Source: CAG-964 sp902789345 (lineage in GTDB: Bacteria > Bacillota > Clostridia > Oscillospirales > Acutalibacteraceae). Taken from it: a stretch of 64,000 bases of DNA. This document shows positions 8,401-15,568 of the stretch, piece after piece; positions within the stretch are counted from its first letter, which is position 1, and each line of letters starts with the position of its first letter. Below the pieces are notes generated by a model that was not told the DNA's origin, searched no databases, and saw only the letters and a program-made list of their open reading frames with translations. Location: the NCBI GenBank assembly GCA_052117325.1, contig JBQKJJ010000002.1; one strand, 5' to 3'. Position numbers and translations under genes: made by a program.

Positions 8401-8938
8401 ATGTTTGCAGCTTACCGCTGTTTCCTATTGCGTCAGACTTACCTGTATCAATCGCAATAAAGAAAGGTAAATTCTGATTTTGGTACAAATGACCCTGTGT
8501 TAACGGATAGTCAGCAGCAGGAGCAACAACATCCTGAACATTTGTCATTTCCCACATTAGGTACAGGTTATTGTCGTCCCAAGCACCGTACATAGCGTAC
8601 ATATCAATAGGTACCTCGTGCATTGAATCATCACGATATACTCTTGGGTCATCGTTTGCTGTACCCTGAGCAATAAGCATTGAGCTATCCCAGTCAGAAA
8701 TGTCTCCATCTATAGTTATGGTCTTATTTTTACCAAAACCTGTGCCATTTGTGGAGTAGTAGCTGGCTAATGAAGATGAGCTTGCATTTGCACTGCTCAA
8801 AGCTGTTGGACCGACCTTTGCTGAGTCGGCACTTTGCTGGTTTGTGCTTGTAGCTGCTGTTGCAGGAACAACGCACATTGACGCAACCATTAAAGCCGCA
8901 AGAACTGAGCTTACAACTTTACGCTGGTGTTTTGCCAT
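5477..8938 (-). CDS. Large secreted scaffoldin: CBM9/DOMON-like domain, four cohesin-like modules, C-terminal dockerin
   Basis: This 1153-residue exported protein has a signal peptide (1-29), a Ser-rich spacer, and a beta-sandwich domain from about residue 72 (ITIDGDISDWDSS, LYLMWEMTNVQD), resembling CBM9/DOMON-type carbohydrate-binding domains. A Pro-Thr linker (about 363-410) follows. Next come two cohesin-like modules (about 412-690), a short linker, a third module (about 715-870), a second Pro-Thr linker (about 880-920), a fourth module (about 925-1090) and a dockerin at about 1096-1153 (GDLDNDGSVTMSDY, DINGDGRFNMSDI). Modules 3 and 4 resemble each other more than modules 1 and 2. The layout suggests a scaffold that binds a glycan, holds several dockerin enzymes and docks to another cohesin. 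Starch is a guess from Ruminococcus precedent. Confidence 0.82.
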   Translation of the reverse strand: MAKHQRKVVSSVLAALMVASMCVVPATAATSTNQQSADSAKVGPTALSSANASSSSLASYYSTNGTGFGKNKTITIDGDISDWDSSMLIAQGTANDDPRVYRDDSMHEVPIDMYAMYGAWDDNNLYLMWEMTNVQDVVAPAADYPLTQGHLYQNQNLPFFIAIDTGKSDAIGNSGKLQTSGTIWDSGITIDRSFNRLIAISTNGSNGPFVYSGDSTGLNPKEVYNSSTAGINFKYGDGIVSKNVYGIDGGYGQSHNRVIGDMCNQSAAWVDFNTKGHNSDGMDFHYEMSIPLSILGVTKSDIESKGVGIMNIATFGKSGMDCLPYDLSMNDNADQSDAGASHEKNSKEKSDEDNVTAPFAYVGTNIHPTDPTQVPTTPTQTPTTPTTPTTPTTPTTPTQTPTTPTTPGTQVTGEKSVTVKAGDTVTFTVDAKTSKKIGSYNITTNYDASAFALDTTYSKDGVDTLGSNKGTEIVNTTTAGKISAIALAPANDCYTAESNTTIQTVRFTAKKAGTYKISYTINEMIDDNENDLVVNAKPVSGLSISQNAVVQSGTEDATTGSTKVTFKAGDTVTYKVDFKFAEKLYGFRTDINYDSSLLTVNSVSFPNISGMTQQRTEEDGLISTVGIGTPTTTYDFTTQKNLITVSFVAKKAGTATISYKMKEAIGLDAENQYNSQTGQPVTTKVSSSNSAVVSGETPTDPTTPTDPSTDEWLTAPTTAAKEISVKKGDKVAYWAEVNIPKSGKDVSGWVVDFLYDSNKLEYDSSFATAGYACGTAAIDYAIGNTTTPAALPGGSMLDIKDTKARVSFVSAVHSSLGLNTGSTQKLICVQYTAKETGTINLSYRLREMCDVDLDNAYIDGTYQAADGAKFGQDYKIVSSEQPTTPTTPTTPTTPTTPTTPTTPTTPTTPTTPTTPTEQPTQRPTTAATEVTVKKGDKVDYWVELVLPSTGIDISGWTVDMFYDNDKLEINKEFAENNGFASGTAQIDYALGDSAVKPSVFPGDIFLSSTQIPGEAVYNNVKSIDDLSKGLNYNTGTVQKLICLQFIAKEDCTTTLSYRMRELCDINGSSLTYVDDEYQPKNGSAFESYVRVEPKRLLGDLDNDGSVTMSDYTVICSWYLKIDHITAEQLEAADINGDGRFNMSDISALKKLIS
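6169..6303 (-). repeat. Pro-Thr linker repeat inside the scaffoldin gene (second linker)
   Basis: A run of near-identical 9-base units encodes Pro-Thr-Thr repeats between cohesin modules 3 and 4. Synonymous changes between units suggest it is maintained as protein sequence. Length variation between strains would be expected here. Confidence 0.8.
7708..7848 (-). repeat. Pro-Thr linker repeat inside the scaffoldin gene (first linker)
   Basis: This second PTT/PTQ repeat tract joins the N-terminal carbohydrate-binding-like domain to cohesin module 1. It is a flexible, probably extended linker of a kind common in cellulosome-type scaffoldins. Confidence 0.78.
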
Positions 8939-8987
8939 TAAAATTCCTCCTTTTTCTTCTCTATGTAAGCATATCTATGCACTTTTT

Positions 8988-9016
8988 ATTATAAAGAACT
9001 TCAATAAAAATTACAA
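8988..9016 (-). promoter_or_regulatory. Putative promoter of the scaffoldin gene
   Basis: On the minus strand TTGTAA (9016-9011), a 17-base spacer and TATAAT (8993-8988) precede the start by about 50 bases. AAAGGAGGA is the ribosome binding site. The rest of 9017-9220 holds nothing I recognise. Confidence 0.6.
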
Positions 9017-9220
9017 TGGTTTTTATCATAGCAAAATCAAAATCGTATATTATAACAAAAAACACTGGAAAATTTTATACAGGATAACCTCTAAATTTAT
9101 GTCTTTACAAAGAAAAAAGACACGCAACAGTTAGATTTGTAGGCAATATCAAAAAGCTATCTATATTTATATGCAAGTTTACGAACAATTTTAGCAACAT
9201 CTGTATAATAAAAATAAACA

Positions 9221-9256
9221 GCTAAGGCGACAAGCCCAAAAGCCTGCCGCCTTAGC
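9221..9256 (-). terminator. Hairpin after galE
   Basis: GCTAAGGCG and CGCCTTAGC form a perfect stem. The trailing sequence on the minus strand (TGTTTATTTTTA) is T-rich. Confidence 0.6.
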
Positions 9257-9294
9257 AACCATTACATATTGAAACATAAAAAATTATTTACAAA

Positions 9295-10308
9295 TTATTC
9301 CTCATAACCCTTTGGATTGTTAGACTGCCATCTCCAAGAATCCTTGCACATATTCTCCAAGGTTTCTTCAGCCCGCCAGCCAAGAACATCTCTTGCCTTT
9401 GTCGGGTCTGCATAGCACTCTGCAATGTCGCCGTCTCTTCTAGGCTTAATTACATAAGGTATCTTAATATCGTTGGCTTTTTCAAAAGCTTTAACAATAT
9501 CCAAAACACTGTAGCCTATGCCTGTACCAAGGTTGAATATTTCTGTACCCTTGTTTTTGTGGGCATATTCTATTGCCTTTACATGTCCCTTTGCCAAATC
9601 AACTACATGTATATAGTCTCTTACGCCTGTACCGTCGTGAGTTGGGTAATCGTTTCCGAACACTCCCAGCTGAGGCAGCTTGCCGATAGCAACCTGTGTG
9701 ATATACGGCAGCAAATTGTTTGGAATACCTGTAGGGTCTTCGCCTATTCTGCCGCTTGGGTGAGCACCTATTGGGTTAAAGTACCTTAGCAATACTACCG
9801 ACAAATTTTTGTTAGCTGCAGCAGCGTCTGTTAAAATTTGCTCTATCATTAGTTTTGTCCAACCATATGGGTTAGTACAGCCTGTTTTCATACCCTCTAC
9901 AAGAGGCACTCTTTCAGGCACTCCGTAAACTGTAGCCGACGAACTAAATACAAAATTGTTTACATTATATTTTGCCATAGCCTCCAGCAAAGTAAGCGTA
10001 GTATCAAGGTTATTTCTATAGTACATAAGCGGCTTTGCAACAGACTCACCTACAGCCTTGAAGCCTGCAAAATGAATTACTGCGTCAAAGTTCTCTTTTG
10101 CAAACATACTGTCAACCTTTTCTTTGTCTGCAACATCTATATTATAGAAAGGAATATCCTGCCCTGTAAGCTCCTTTAGTCTTTCAAGCACTGCCGGCTT
10201 ACTGTTTGAAAGGTCGTCTGCAATAACTGCCTTGTGGCCTGCCTTTATAAGCTCAATGCAAGTGTGGCTGCCGATAAATCCGGCGCCGCCTGTAAGTAAA
10301 ATTTTCAT
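9295..10308 (-). CDS. galE: UDP-glucose 4-epimerase
   Basis: GalE interconverts UDP-glucose and UDP-galactose in the Leloir pathway and supplies UDP-galactose for surface glycans. The 337-residue protein is a full-length short-chain dehydrogenase/reductase. It has the NAD-binding TGGAGFIGSH at the N-terminus, Ser124 in FSSSATVYG, and the catalytic Tyr148 and Lys152 in NPYGWTK. The C-terminal substrate-binding part carries RDYIHVVDLAKGH and ends LENMCKDSWRWQSNNPKGYEE, typical for GalE. AGCAGG precedes the ATG. There is no galK or galT nearby; it stands alone between the scaffoldin and agr genes with its own terminator, so a glycan-precursor role is as likely as galactose catabolism. Confidence 0.96.
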   Translation of the reverse strand: MKILLTGGAGFIGSHTCIELIKAGHKAVIADDLSNSKPAVLERLKELTGQDIPFYNIDVADKEKVDSMFAKENFDAVIHFAGFKAVGESVAKPLMYYRNNLDTTLTLLEAMAKYNVNNFVFSSSATVYGVPERVPLVEGMKTGCTNPYGWTKLMIEQILTDAAAANKNLSVVLLRYFNPIGAHPSGRIGEDPTGIPNNLLPYITQVAIGKLPQLGVFGNDYPTHDGTGVRDYIHVVDLAKGHVKAIEYAHKNKGTEIFNLGTGIGYSVLDIVKAFEKANDIKIPYVIKPRRDGDIAECYADPTKARDVLGWRAEETLENMCKDSWRWQSNNPKGYEE

Positions 10309-10701
10309 TTATATACCTGCTTTCTGCAAAAAACTAGATTATTTTATACAGATTATAACAAATATAAAATTTCTTTGCAATAACAATAAAAACTTTTACA
10401 AATTATATCTGTTTTCGCAAACACAGCCTTAAATTTTCTGCAATATTTACAGTCTTAAAGCTTTATAATAATCTTTCATAACACTGCGCCGCACAACTTA
10501 ACAAAAGCAAAATGCTACGGACTATATAAAATCAAATAGTCCATAGCATTTTGTTTCTATACTCAGCATATAAAAATCGTACCATATGCTGATTTCATCT
10601 CCCATATGTACCTATCTGTTTTGTATTTTTACCGTTAAGCCGCATAAAAATACGTAATAATACCGATGACCGACTTGCCGGTGTCAACCACATTTACCCG
10701 G
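10309..10701. other. Intergenic region between agrB and galE with two hairpins
   Basis: It holds a long hairpin at 10509-10552 and a second, AT-rich one at 10563-10592 (TCAGCATAT / ATATGCTGA, 9 bp). A 32-codon open frame on the minus strand just after agrB has no ribosome binding site and I do not call it. Confidence 0.5.
10509..10552 (-). terminator. Terminator-like hairpin downstream of agrB
   Basis: AAAATGCTACGGACTAT pairs with ATAGTCCATAGCATTTT, a 17-bp stem with one mismatch, about 150 bases past the agrB stop. T-rich sequence occurs on both strands, so it may also stop transcription from the other side. Confidence 0.6.
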
Positions 10702-11274
10702 TTACTCCCGTGTACCGGCTTTATTTTTGTACTTTCCCAATATCAGTAAGGCAGAAAGCACAAACCACGCATATGAAATGCAAAAAGCCATACTATATTT
10801 GGAAGTTAAAACAAGCAGCAACATTATACCGAGTTCAATTAATAAAATAATAGCGCTGCGCCTCCTGTATTTTATAACTTCATCTTTGTTAATATATTTA
10901 TAAACACTATCTACAGGTGATAAAACAAATATAGCAGGCAGCCCCACTACCGCACACAGGATAATAACCCAGGTAAAGTCGGTAAAAAAGGTCAGCAATA
11001 AATTTAATGTTGTAATAATACAACAAGATATTGCCAGACAAGAAATAAAATTCTTTGCATGGAAGCCACCGGCATACTGCCTCAGCACTGCAAATGTCCC
11101 AAAAAATACTATTGTCTCCAGCACATTTCCAAATAATATGCCGATTATGAGGAATATGCAAAATGAAAAAACCATTTCCTCAATTAGTTGTAAGCCAAAG
11201 CAATATACCTTCCGCTCGTTTTCCTTTATAATGTTGGCTTCCACCATATACGCAACAATTTTATCTCTTAACAT
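10702..11274 (-). CDS. agrB: AgrB-family peptide-processing membrane protease
   Basis: AgrB is an integral-membrane cysteine protease that cuts the AgrD precursor and closes the thiolactone or lactone ring of the autoinducing peptide. The conserved RQYAGGFHAKN is present, and seven residues after its His comes a Cys (HAKNFISC). Counted from a possible TTG start at 11289 these are His77 and Cys84, the same numbers as the catalytic pair of Staphylococcus AgrB. Several hydrophobic segments (about 35-60, 82-125, 145-185) support a polytopic protein. I prefer the ATG at 11272-11274. Either start overlaps the end of agrD in another frame, implying translational coupling. No agrC or agrA gene lies nearby. 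Confidence 0.9.
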   Translation of the reverse strand: MLRDKIVAYMVEANIIKENERKVYCFGLQLIEEMVFSFCIFLIIGILFGNVLETIVFFGTFAVLRQYAGGFHAKNFISCLAISCCIITTLNLLLTFFTDFTWVIILCAVVGLPAIFVLSPVDSVYKYINKDEVIKYRRRSAIILLIELGIMLLLVLTSKYSMAFCISYAWFVLSALLILGKYKNKAGTRE

Positions 11275-11422
11275 TCTTGAACATCTCAATTTCCTTTGGT
11301 GCTACAGGCTGATGAGCCAAAATACTTGATGTTGTATTCGCACTGTTGATGATTATCTTTTCTACTGCACTCTTTGTGATTTTGCATAGGTTTGTTTTTA
11401 GTGATGCCTTTAGTGATTTCAT
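11261..11422 (-). CDS. agrD: AgrD-like autoinducer precursor, serine in place of the ring cysteine
   Basis: This 53-residue peptide is encoded just upstream of and overlapping agrB. It has a strong ribosome binding site (GGAGGTGAGAG) before its ATG. The N-terminal third is basic and amphipathic (MKSLKASLKTNLCKITK), the centre is ANTTSSILA, and the tail HQPVAPKEIEMFKNVKR carries the QPxxPxE-type pattern seen after the mature peptide in clostridial AgrD proteins. By position, the five residues before HQP (SSILA) would form the ring, so Ser32 (or Ser33) stands where Cys is normal. The only Cys is at 13, in the leader. A lactone-type signal is inferred, as known for Staphylococcus intermedius and enterococcal GBAP. 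Confidence 0.8.
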   Translation of the reverse strand: MKSLKASLKTNLCKITKSAVEKIIINSANTTSSILAHQPVAPKEIEMFKNVKR

Positions 11423-11457
11423 ATCTCTCACCTCCCTCAACTAGATTTTACATCTTA

Positions 11458-11513
11458 AAAATAGAAATAACAATACAGTTTGACAAAACGATGAAAGAAT
11501 TGTAAAAACGATG
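11458..11513 (-). promoter_or_regulatory. agrDB promoter with an upstream direct repeat (possible LytTR/AgrA site)
   Basis: On the minus strand TTGTCA (11486-11481), 17 bases and TATTTT (11463-11458) form a promoter ahead of agrD. Two copies of CATCGTTTT (11513-11505 and 11493-11485) sit just upstream, 20 bases start to start, the second touching the -35 box. LytTR-domain regulators such as AgrA bind pairs of about 9-bp direct repeats at near two-turn spacing; the match to their consensus is partial. Confidence 0.55.
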
Positions 11514-11574
11514 AGTTTTTGGCAAAAAGCGTACAAATGTTTTGAAGAATAAATTTTTTTCATTGTATAAAAAG

Positions 11575-11610
11575 GCCTTTTCAGATAGTTTTTTTCTACA
11601 CTGAAAAGGC
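11575..11610 (-). terminator. Terminator after the ABC transporter operon
   Basis: GCCTTTTCAG and CTGAAAAGGC form a perfect 10-bp stem with a T-run on either side. It separates the ABC operon from agrDB. Confidence 0.8.
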
Positions 11611-11660
11611 TGGCTTTTTTAATTTTTAAATTTTAGTGTTGACAAATAAAAAATTCTTGA

Positions 11661-12836
11661 TTATTTTTCTTTCAAAAGTACGGCAAGCTGTATTTTCTGT
11701 GTAAAGTTTGTCATTCTTAAACATATAGCAGCCACAACAGCTACAAATACCCCAAGAACAATTAAAGCACTTACAGGACTTACCTCTGCAGTAAGGGTAA
11801 TCAGTCCTCCCTTTACCATTGAGGCAAGAATAGGGTTAAGTATAAGCTGTGCGCACACCGCCGACAATGCCAACGCTATTATATATGCTATTAACAGCAG
11901 CAGCAAATATTCCAAAAAGATAATTACAAATATATGCCCTGTTTTGTAGCCAAGCGCCCTATACAGGGCAAGCTCGTTGGTTCTGTTTTTAATACAGCCG
12001 GAAATAAATATTGAGGTGCCCATTACTGTCATTACCAAAAATACTGCCAAAACAATAACCATAATAATAAGTGACAGGTTAAAGGTGCTTAGGTCTATTC
12101 TAAAGCTGTTTTCGTAGGCAACGCCTCCGTATTTTTCACATTCATCAATAAGCTGTTGCTTATTTGTACCCTTTGCCAAAGCAAGGCTGTATGTTATACT
12201 CTCGTTTTCGTCATCGGCGCTTTTTTCGGAATATTTTAAAAGCTGGTCGCAGCTTGTATATATACACTGGGTATCAAGGGCAGGGTCGGTAACATCGTAG
12301 GTGCCTGCTACCTTTAGCTTGTATTGGTTGCCGTTTTCATCAACAAAGTTTAGCTCCTTGCCCACAAACTTTTTACAGTCCACATCTATCCGCATTTGGG
12401 TTTGCAGGTCTTTGTCGTGGTAGATTTCCGGCATAAGCACAGTGTCTTTGTCGGTACTTTTTAGCTGACTGCCTTTTGTAACCACAGGCTCATAGTCCAT
12501 ATGTAAATACGACAGATTAACAGTTGAATTAAAGGTTTTGTCGGCAGAGGTCAGCACTATGTCATATGGCGAAATGCTTATACCCTCAACGCCATCCATA
12601 GCCGCCAGCTTATCCTTTGCACCTTTGTTATTTATGTCTACATCTACCATTAGTTCCTTATTGTAAGGGTGGTTGTTTACCTTTTGGTCCATATCCGTCC
12701 ACAGTCTGATAACTACAGATGAAGTAAGCAATATACATATAACGCAGATAGCGTTAAAAATTACAAACACTATGCTTCTTGCCTTTTGCTGAGTAACAGA
12801 CGCCTTTATAAGCATTAAAAAATTAACTATTGTCAC
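11661..12836 (-). CDS. FtsX-type ABC transporter permease (second permease)
   Basis: This 391-residue MacB/FtsX-like permease has one N-terminal transmembrane helix (about 18-45), a large extracytoplasmic domain (about 50-255) and three C-terminal helices (about 258-285, 308-340, 355-378). The NRTNELALYRALGYKTGHIF segment just after the first C-terminal helix is the usual coupling region of the family. Its GTG start overlaps the ATPase stop by four bases (GTGA), so the two are translated together. Members of this class export peptides or lipids, or act as mechanotransmitters; no specific substrate can be inferred. The lack of a co-encoded two-component system argues against a simple BceAB-type resistance module. 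Confidence 0.85.
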   Translation of the reverse strand: MTIVNFLMLIKASVTQQKARSIVFVIFNAICVICILLTSSVVIRLWTDMDQKVNNHPYNKELMVDVDINNKGAKDKLAAMDGVEGISISPYDIVLTSADKTFNSTVNLSYLHMDYEPVVTKGSQLKSTDKDTVLMPEIYHDKDLQTQMRIDVDCKKFVGKELNFVDENGNQYKLKVAGTYDVTDPALDTQCIYTSCDQLLKYSEKSADDENESITYSLALAKGTNKQQLIDECEKYGGVAYENSFRIDLSTFNLSLIIMVIVLAVFLVMTVMGTSIFISGCIKNRTNELALYRALGYKTGHIFVIIFLEYLLLLLIAYIIALALSAVCAQLILNPILASMVKGGLITLTAEVSPVSALIVLGVFVAVVAAICLRMTNFTQKIQLAVLLKEK

Positions 12837-13507
12837 CGCTTTTCATCCCCCAGTACGCCGTCCTTCATATAGTAAACTCTGTCTGCATACTCCAAAATAC
12901 TTTCGTTATGCGACACCACCATAATTCCCTTGCCCTGCTGTGCAAGTTCTTTTAGCAGTGTGAATATAATTACCTCGTTTTCGCTATCAAGGTTACCTGT
13001 AGGTTCGTCTGCCAAAATAAAGTCGGGGTCATTTGCCAAGGCTCTGGCTACAGCCACACGCTGCTGCTCTCCGCCCGAAAGCTGGCTAGGGTAGTGCTCT
13101 GCACGCTCTGACAGTCCTACTACATCTATTAGCTCCTTTGCCTTTTTTTCCATTTCTGCCTTGTTTTTATACTCCGGGTTAATCAGCATTGGCAGCATTA
13201 CATTTTCGTATGCCTTTAGCTGTGGGTTAAGGTGAAATGCCTGAAAAACAAAGCCCAGGCTTTTTTGGCGTACATCTGCAATAGCGTTTTTAGGCAGCTT
13301 TGAAACATCCTTTGAATTAATGAATATACTGCCGCTTGTAGGCAGGTCCAGTAGACCTATCATTTGCAGCAGGGTACTTTTGCCCGAGCCGGAGTGTCCC
13401 ATTACTACAATAAATTCCCCTTGGTTAATAGTAATACTTACTTCTTTTAACGCTGTTACCTTTTGGTTGTAAACCTTTACAAGGTCTTTTGCTACTATTG
13501 AGTTCAT
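12833..13507 (-). CDS. ABC transporter ATP-binding protein, MacB/LolD type
   Basis: This 224-residue ATPase powers the flanking permeases. All motifs are intact: Walker A GHSGSGKST, Q-loop in GFVFQAFHL, signature LSGGEQQR, Walker B ILADEPTGNLD and the H-switch VVSHN. LSGGEQQRVAVARAL with EPTGNLD is the hallmark of the MacB/LolD/FtsE subclass that partners FtsX-fold permeases. It lies between the two permeases in one operon. AGGAGG precedes the ATG. Confidence 0.93.
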   Translation of the reverse strand: MNSIVAKDLVKVYNQKVTALKEVSITINQGEFIVVMGHSGSGKSTLLQMIGLLDLPTSGSIFINSKDVSKLPKNAIADVRQKSLGFVFQAFHLNPQLKAYENVMLPMLINPEYKNKAEMEKKAKELIDVVGLSERAEHYPSQLSGGEQQRVAVARALANDPDFILADEPTGNLDSENEVIIFTLLKELAQQGKGIMVVSHNESILEYADRVYYMKDGVLGDEKR

Positions 13508-13566
13508 AAAATATCCTCCTTATTTTTATGTTTTTGCTAATTTTCAAAATTTATTATATAAACGCC

Positions 13567-14970
13567 TTAAGCGTTCATAGCCTCCTGAGGCTGTATTTTT
13601 GCTATGTTGTACACCATTATAAGCAAGCAAACAAGCGGTATAACCAGTATAACCCCAAAAGCTATGGCAAGCAGTATTAAAAAGCTTGTCCATGGCATTA
13701 CATACATTTGCTGTGCTGTGTCGCCCGACGAATTAATAAGATTTATTAACAGCACCGCTGCCGCCGACAACGCACCGCCTATTAACAATGCCTTTACAGC
13801 CAGTATTATATTTTCAAGGTACATACTGTAGAAAATTTGACTTGTTTTGTAGCCTACGGCTTTCATAAGTCCTATTTCTGCCTTTCGCTCGGCTATGTTG
13901 TTATGCACGCTTAAAAATATATTTATAACCGTAAGCAGTAGTATAGCCGCCGTTAAAAATGTACCTACACCGCCAAAAATTCCCGTAAACGCAAGCATAG
14001 ATTCGTCAATATAGCCTACCTGCACACCGGCATTAAAGCCCATACTTTTAAGCTGGCTCATTACCTCTGCAATGTTGTCTATGCTGTCGGCTGTAACAAC
14101 ATAATCTCTTGCGTATTCATCGTTTATATATTCATCAAGGTCGTCCTTCATACCGTTTTTCACGGCATTGTCAAGTGCCATTTTATCTATTTTTTCGGCT
14201 GTTGCTTTCGATACTAATATACTATCACCGCCATCCAGTGAAGTTGCCTTGGAGTAGTAATAAATACCCACCACCTTTAGCTTGTAGGTTATTTTCGGCA
14301 AGCTGGTCCATTCGCCCAGATAGCCCTTTTCGTATCCTCGTTTTTCACCCTTTGTAAATTGATGTATAAGATATTCCAAATCTACGGTAATTGTTTTGCC
14401 GATAAGACTTTCTGTGCTTATTTTTTCACGGGCTACGGTATTTCCTAAATCTTCGTCTATATCCTCATAAGTAAAGGTATGGGGTAATATACAGCTCATT
14501 TCAGGTGCTTTGTCCAGCCCGGTTCCTTTTATTACCTTGTTTATGTAATCACTGTCATAAAATTGTTCTCCTAAGCCTGCAGTAAGCTTATCTAAATTGG
14601 TTTCGCTTGTTGTGTTGCTTACATCCTTATTATTTTCATCTGTAATTTTAGTTATTGTTATCATTTCCGGCATAGTAGGAAGCGCCGCCCTTTCACAAGA
14701 AACAACATGCTCAAGCGAAAGAACATCACCCATTGTTTTATCTGTTATTCCCTTTCCTCCACTTGGATAGCAAGACTCCGGCATTATATACCCTTGCCTG
14801 CATATTTTCTTATTTTTATACTCATCACAGGTAGTATTTACAATGCTTAAAAAACCTACCAGCAGCGTAACTGCCACTACTGACAGTATCATCATAACCA
14901 TTACAGTGTTTTTTCTTTTTGAGCCTTTCAGGTTTGCCCTAGCTAAAAATAAATTGTTGCTTATTCTCAT
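13567..14970 (-). CDS. FtsX-type ABC transporter permease (first permease)
   Basis: This 467-residue permease is the first gene of a three-gene operon. It has an N-terminal helix (about 21-45), a long extracytoplasmic domain up to about residue 320, and three C-terminal helices (about 328-357, 378-408, 426-455). The NIAERKAEIGLMKAVGYKTSQIF stretch after the second helix is the FtsX-family coupling region. I chose the ATG at 14968-14970 because GGAGG lies nine bases before it; an in-frame ATG 11 codons upstream lacks such a site. It is only distantly similar to the second permease, so the transporter is probably a heterodimer. Substrate unknown. Confidence 0.86.
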   Translation of the reverse strand: MRISNNLFLARANLKGSKRKNTVMVMMILSVVAVTLLVGFLSIVNTTCDEYKNKKICRQGYIMPESCYPSGGKGITDKTMGDVLSLEHVVSCERAALPTMPEMITITKITDENNKDVSNTTSETNLDKLTAGLGEQFYDSDYINKVIKGTGLDKAPEMSCILPHTFTYEDIDEDLGNTVAREKISTESLIGKTITVDLEYLIHQFTKGEKRGYEKGYLGEWTSLPKITYKLKVVGIYYYSKATSLDGGDSILVSKATAEKIDKMALDNAVKNGMKDDLDEYINDEYARDYVVTADSIDNIAEVMSQLKSMGFNAGVQVGYIDESMLAFTGIFGGVGTFLTAAILLLTVINIFLSVHNNIAERKAEIGLMKAVGYKTSQIFYSMYLENIILAVKALLIGGALSAAAVLLINLINSSGDTAQQMYVMPWTSFLILLAIAFGVILVIPLVCLLIMVYNIAKIQPQEAMNA

Positions 14971-15003
14971 AAAAAAATACCTCCACTTCCTATAATACAA
15001 CAA

Positions 15004-15289
15004 CTGCGTTTATAGGAGTAAAGGTATTTTTAAAAAACAATCCGCCAAAAATCGGTTTGCAAATAAGTCTTAAAATTGTATAACCCAACAGCAATTTGTT
15101 CTGTTTACCGTAATTAGCCCTAAAAAACACAACTGTAATTCTAAAAAATTGTAAGCTTTTAACTTCGCTTGTATTTTAACACCTTAAGGAGGCAAAGTCA
15201 ACAATGCTAATAAAATATTTTTCACCTGCTATAGCTGTAAAAAAATACGCCATCTCATATTTGCAATATAATTAAACCACACTTGCCTA
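15004..15289. other. Divergent intergenic region upstream of the aromatic operon
   Basis: This stretch separates the ABC operon (minus) from the aromatic operon (plus). It is AT-rich and I see no gene or structured RNA before the promoter at 15290. Confidence 0.4.
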
Positions 15290-15318
15290 TTGACAATATA
15301 CACATTGTGCAATATAAT
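15290..15318 (+). promoter_or_regulatory. Perfect consensus promoter of the aromatic amino acid operon
   Basis: TTGACA (15290-15295), a 17-base spacer and TATAAT (15313-15318) match the vegetative consensus at every position. Transcription should start near 15325, leaving a leader of about 245 bases before aroF. So strong a promoter is expected where control comes later, by attenuation. Confidence 0.85.
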
Positions 15319-15381
15319 AAGGCTGTAAGATTTCATAGGGGACATCACGGGCATTTTGCCAACGATGTTAAGAGGTTTATT

Positions 15382-15471
15382 ATGGCACAGCTTAAATCAA
15401 AGAATTTTACATTTTTTGGTTACTTCAGCAGTTATTCTGTTGGAGCTTATTTTGCTTGTGTAAAATCTTAA
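15382..15471 (+). CDS. Phe/Tyr-rich leader peptide of the aromatic operon
   Basis: This 29-codon open frame starts with ATG after AAGAGG (six-base spacing). It begins MAQLKSKN and then has Phe at 9, 11, 12, 15 and 24 and Tyr at 14, 18 and 23, so eight of residues 9-24 are aromatic. It ends ACVKS with TAA at 15469-15471. Such a cluster next to Phe and Tyr biosynthesis genes is what an attenuation leader peptide looks like. Ribosomes short of charged Phe- or Tyr-tRNA would stall in the cluster. A longer frame reading back past the promoter exists, but only the internal ATG lies within the predicted transcript. The peptide probably has no function of its own. Confidence 0.82.
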   Translation: MAQLKSKNFTFFGYFSSYSVGAYFACVKS

Positions 15472-15557
15472 CAGTAAGTTACCTTATGAAGCCTAATTGA
15501 TTTTATATTTTTGGTTTTAAACGGAGCTTACTGCAAGCTCCGTTATTTTTATTTTCG
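15418..15557 (+). promoter_or_regulatory. Ribosome-mediated transcription attenuator (antiterminator/terminator pair)
   Basis: A terminator is formed by AACGGAGCTT (15520-15529) and AAGCTCCGTT (15535-15544) followed by ATTTTTATTTT, just before the aroF ribosome binding site. Right after the leader stop codon, CAGTAAGTT (15472-15480) can pair with 15525-15533, nine pairs with one G-U, which takes up the 5' arm and loop of the terminator. Upstream, GGTTACTT (15418-15425) can pair with AAGTTACC (15476-15483) with one mismatch. A ribosome reaching the stop codon would cover the antiterminator segment and allow termination; one stalled at Phe/Tyr codons would leave it free. Pairings were drawn by eye. 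Confidence 0.75.
15520..15555 (+). terminator. Attenuator terminator before aroF
   Basis: A 10-bp perfect stem with loop ACTGC is followed by a T-rich tail. The next gene starts only 14 bases later, so this is a conditional, not an operon-end, terminator. Confidence 0.85.
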
Positions 15558-15568
15558 GAGGTTTTAAT

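Noticed and set aside
10594..10692. 32-codon minus-strand open frame after agrB (MWLTPASRSS...)
   Set aside because: No ribosome binding site, no similarity to an AgrD core, and it overlaps no conserved context.
15283..15381. N-terminal extension of the leader open frame
   Set aside because: It begins upstream of the -10 box, so it cannot be in the transcript; only the ATG at 15382 with its ribosome binding site is used.
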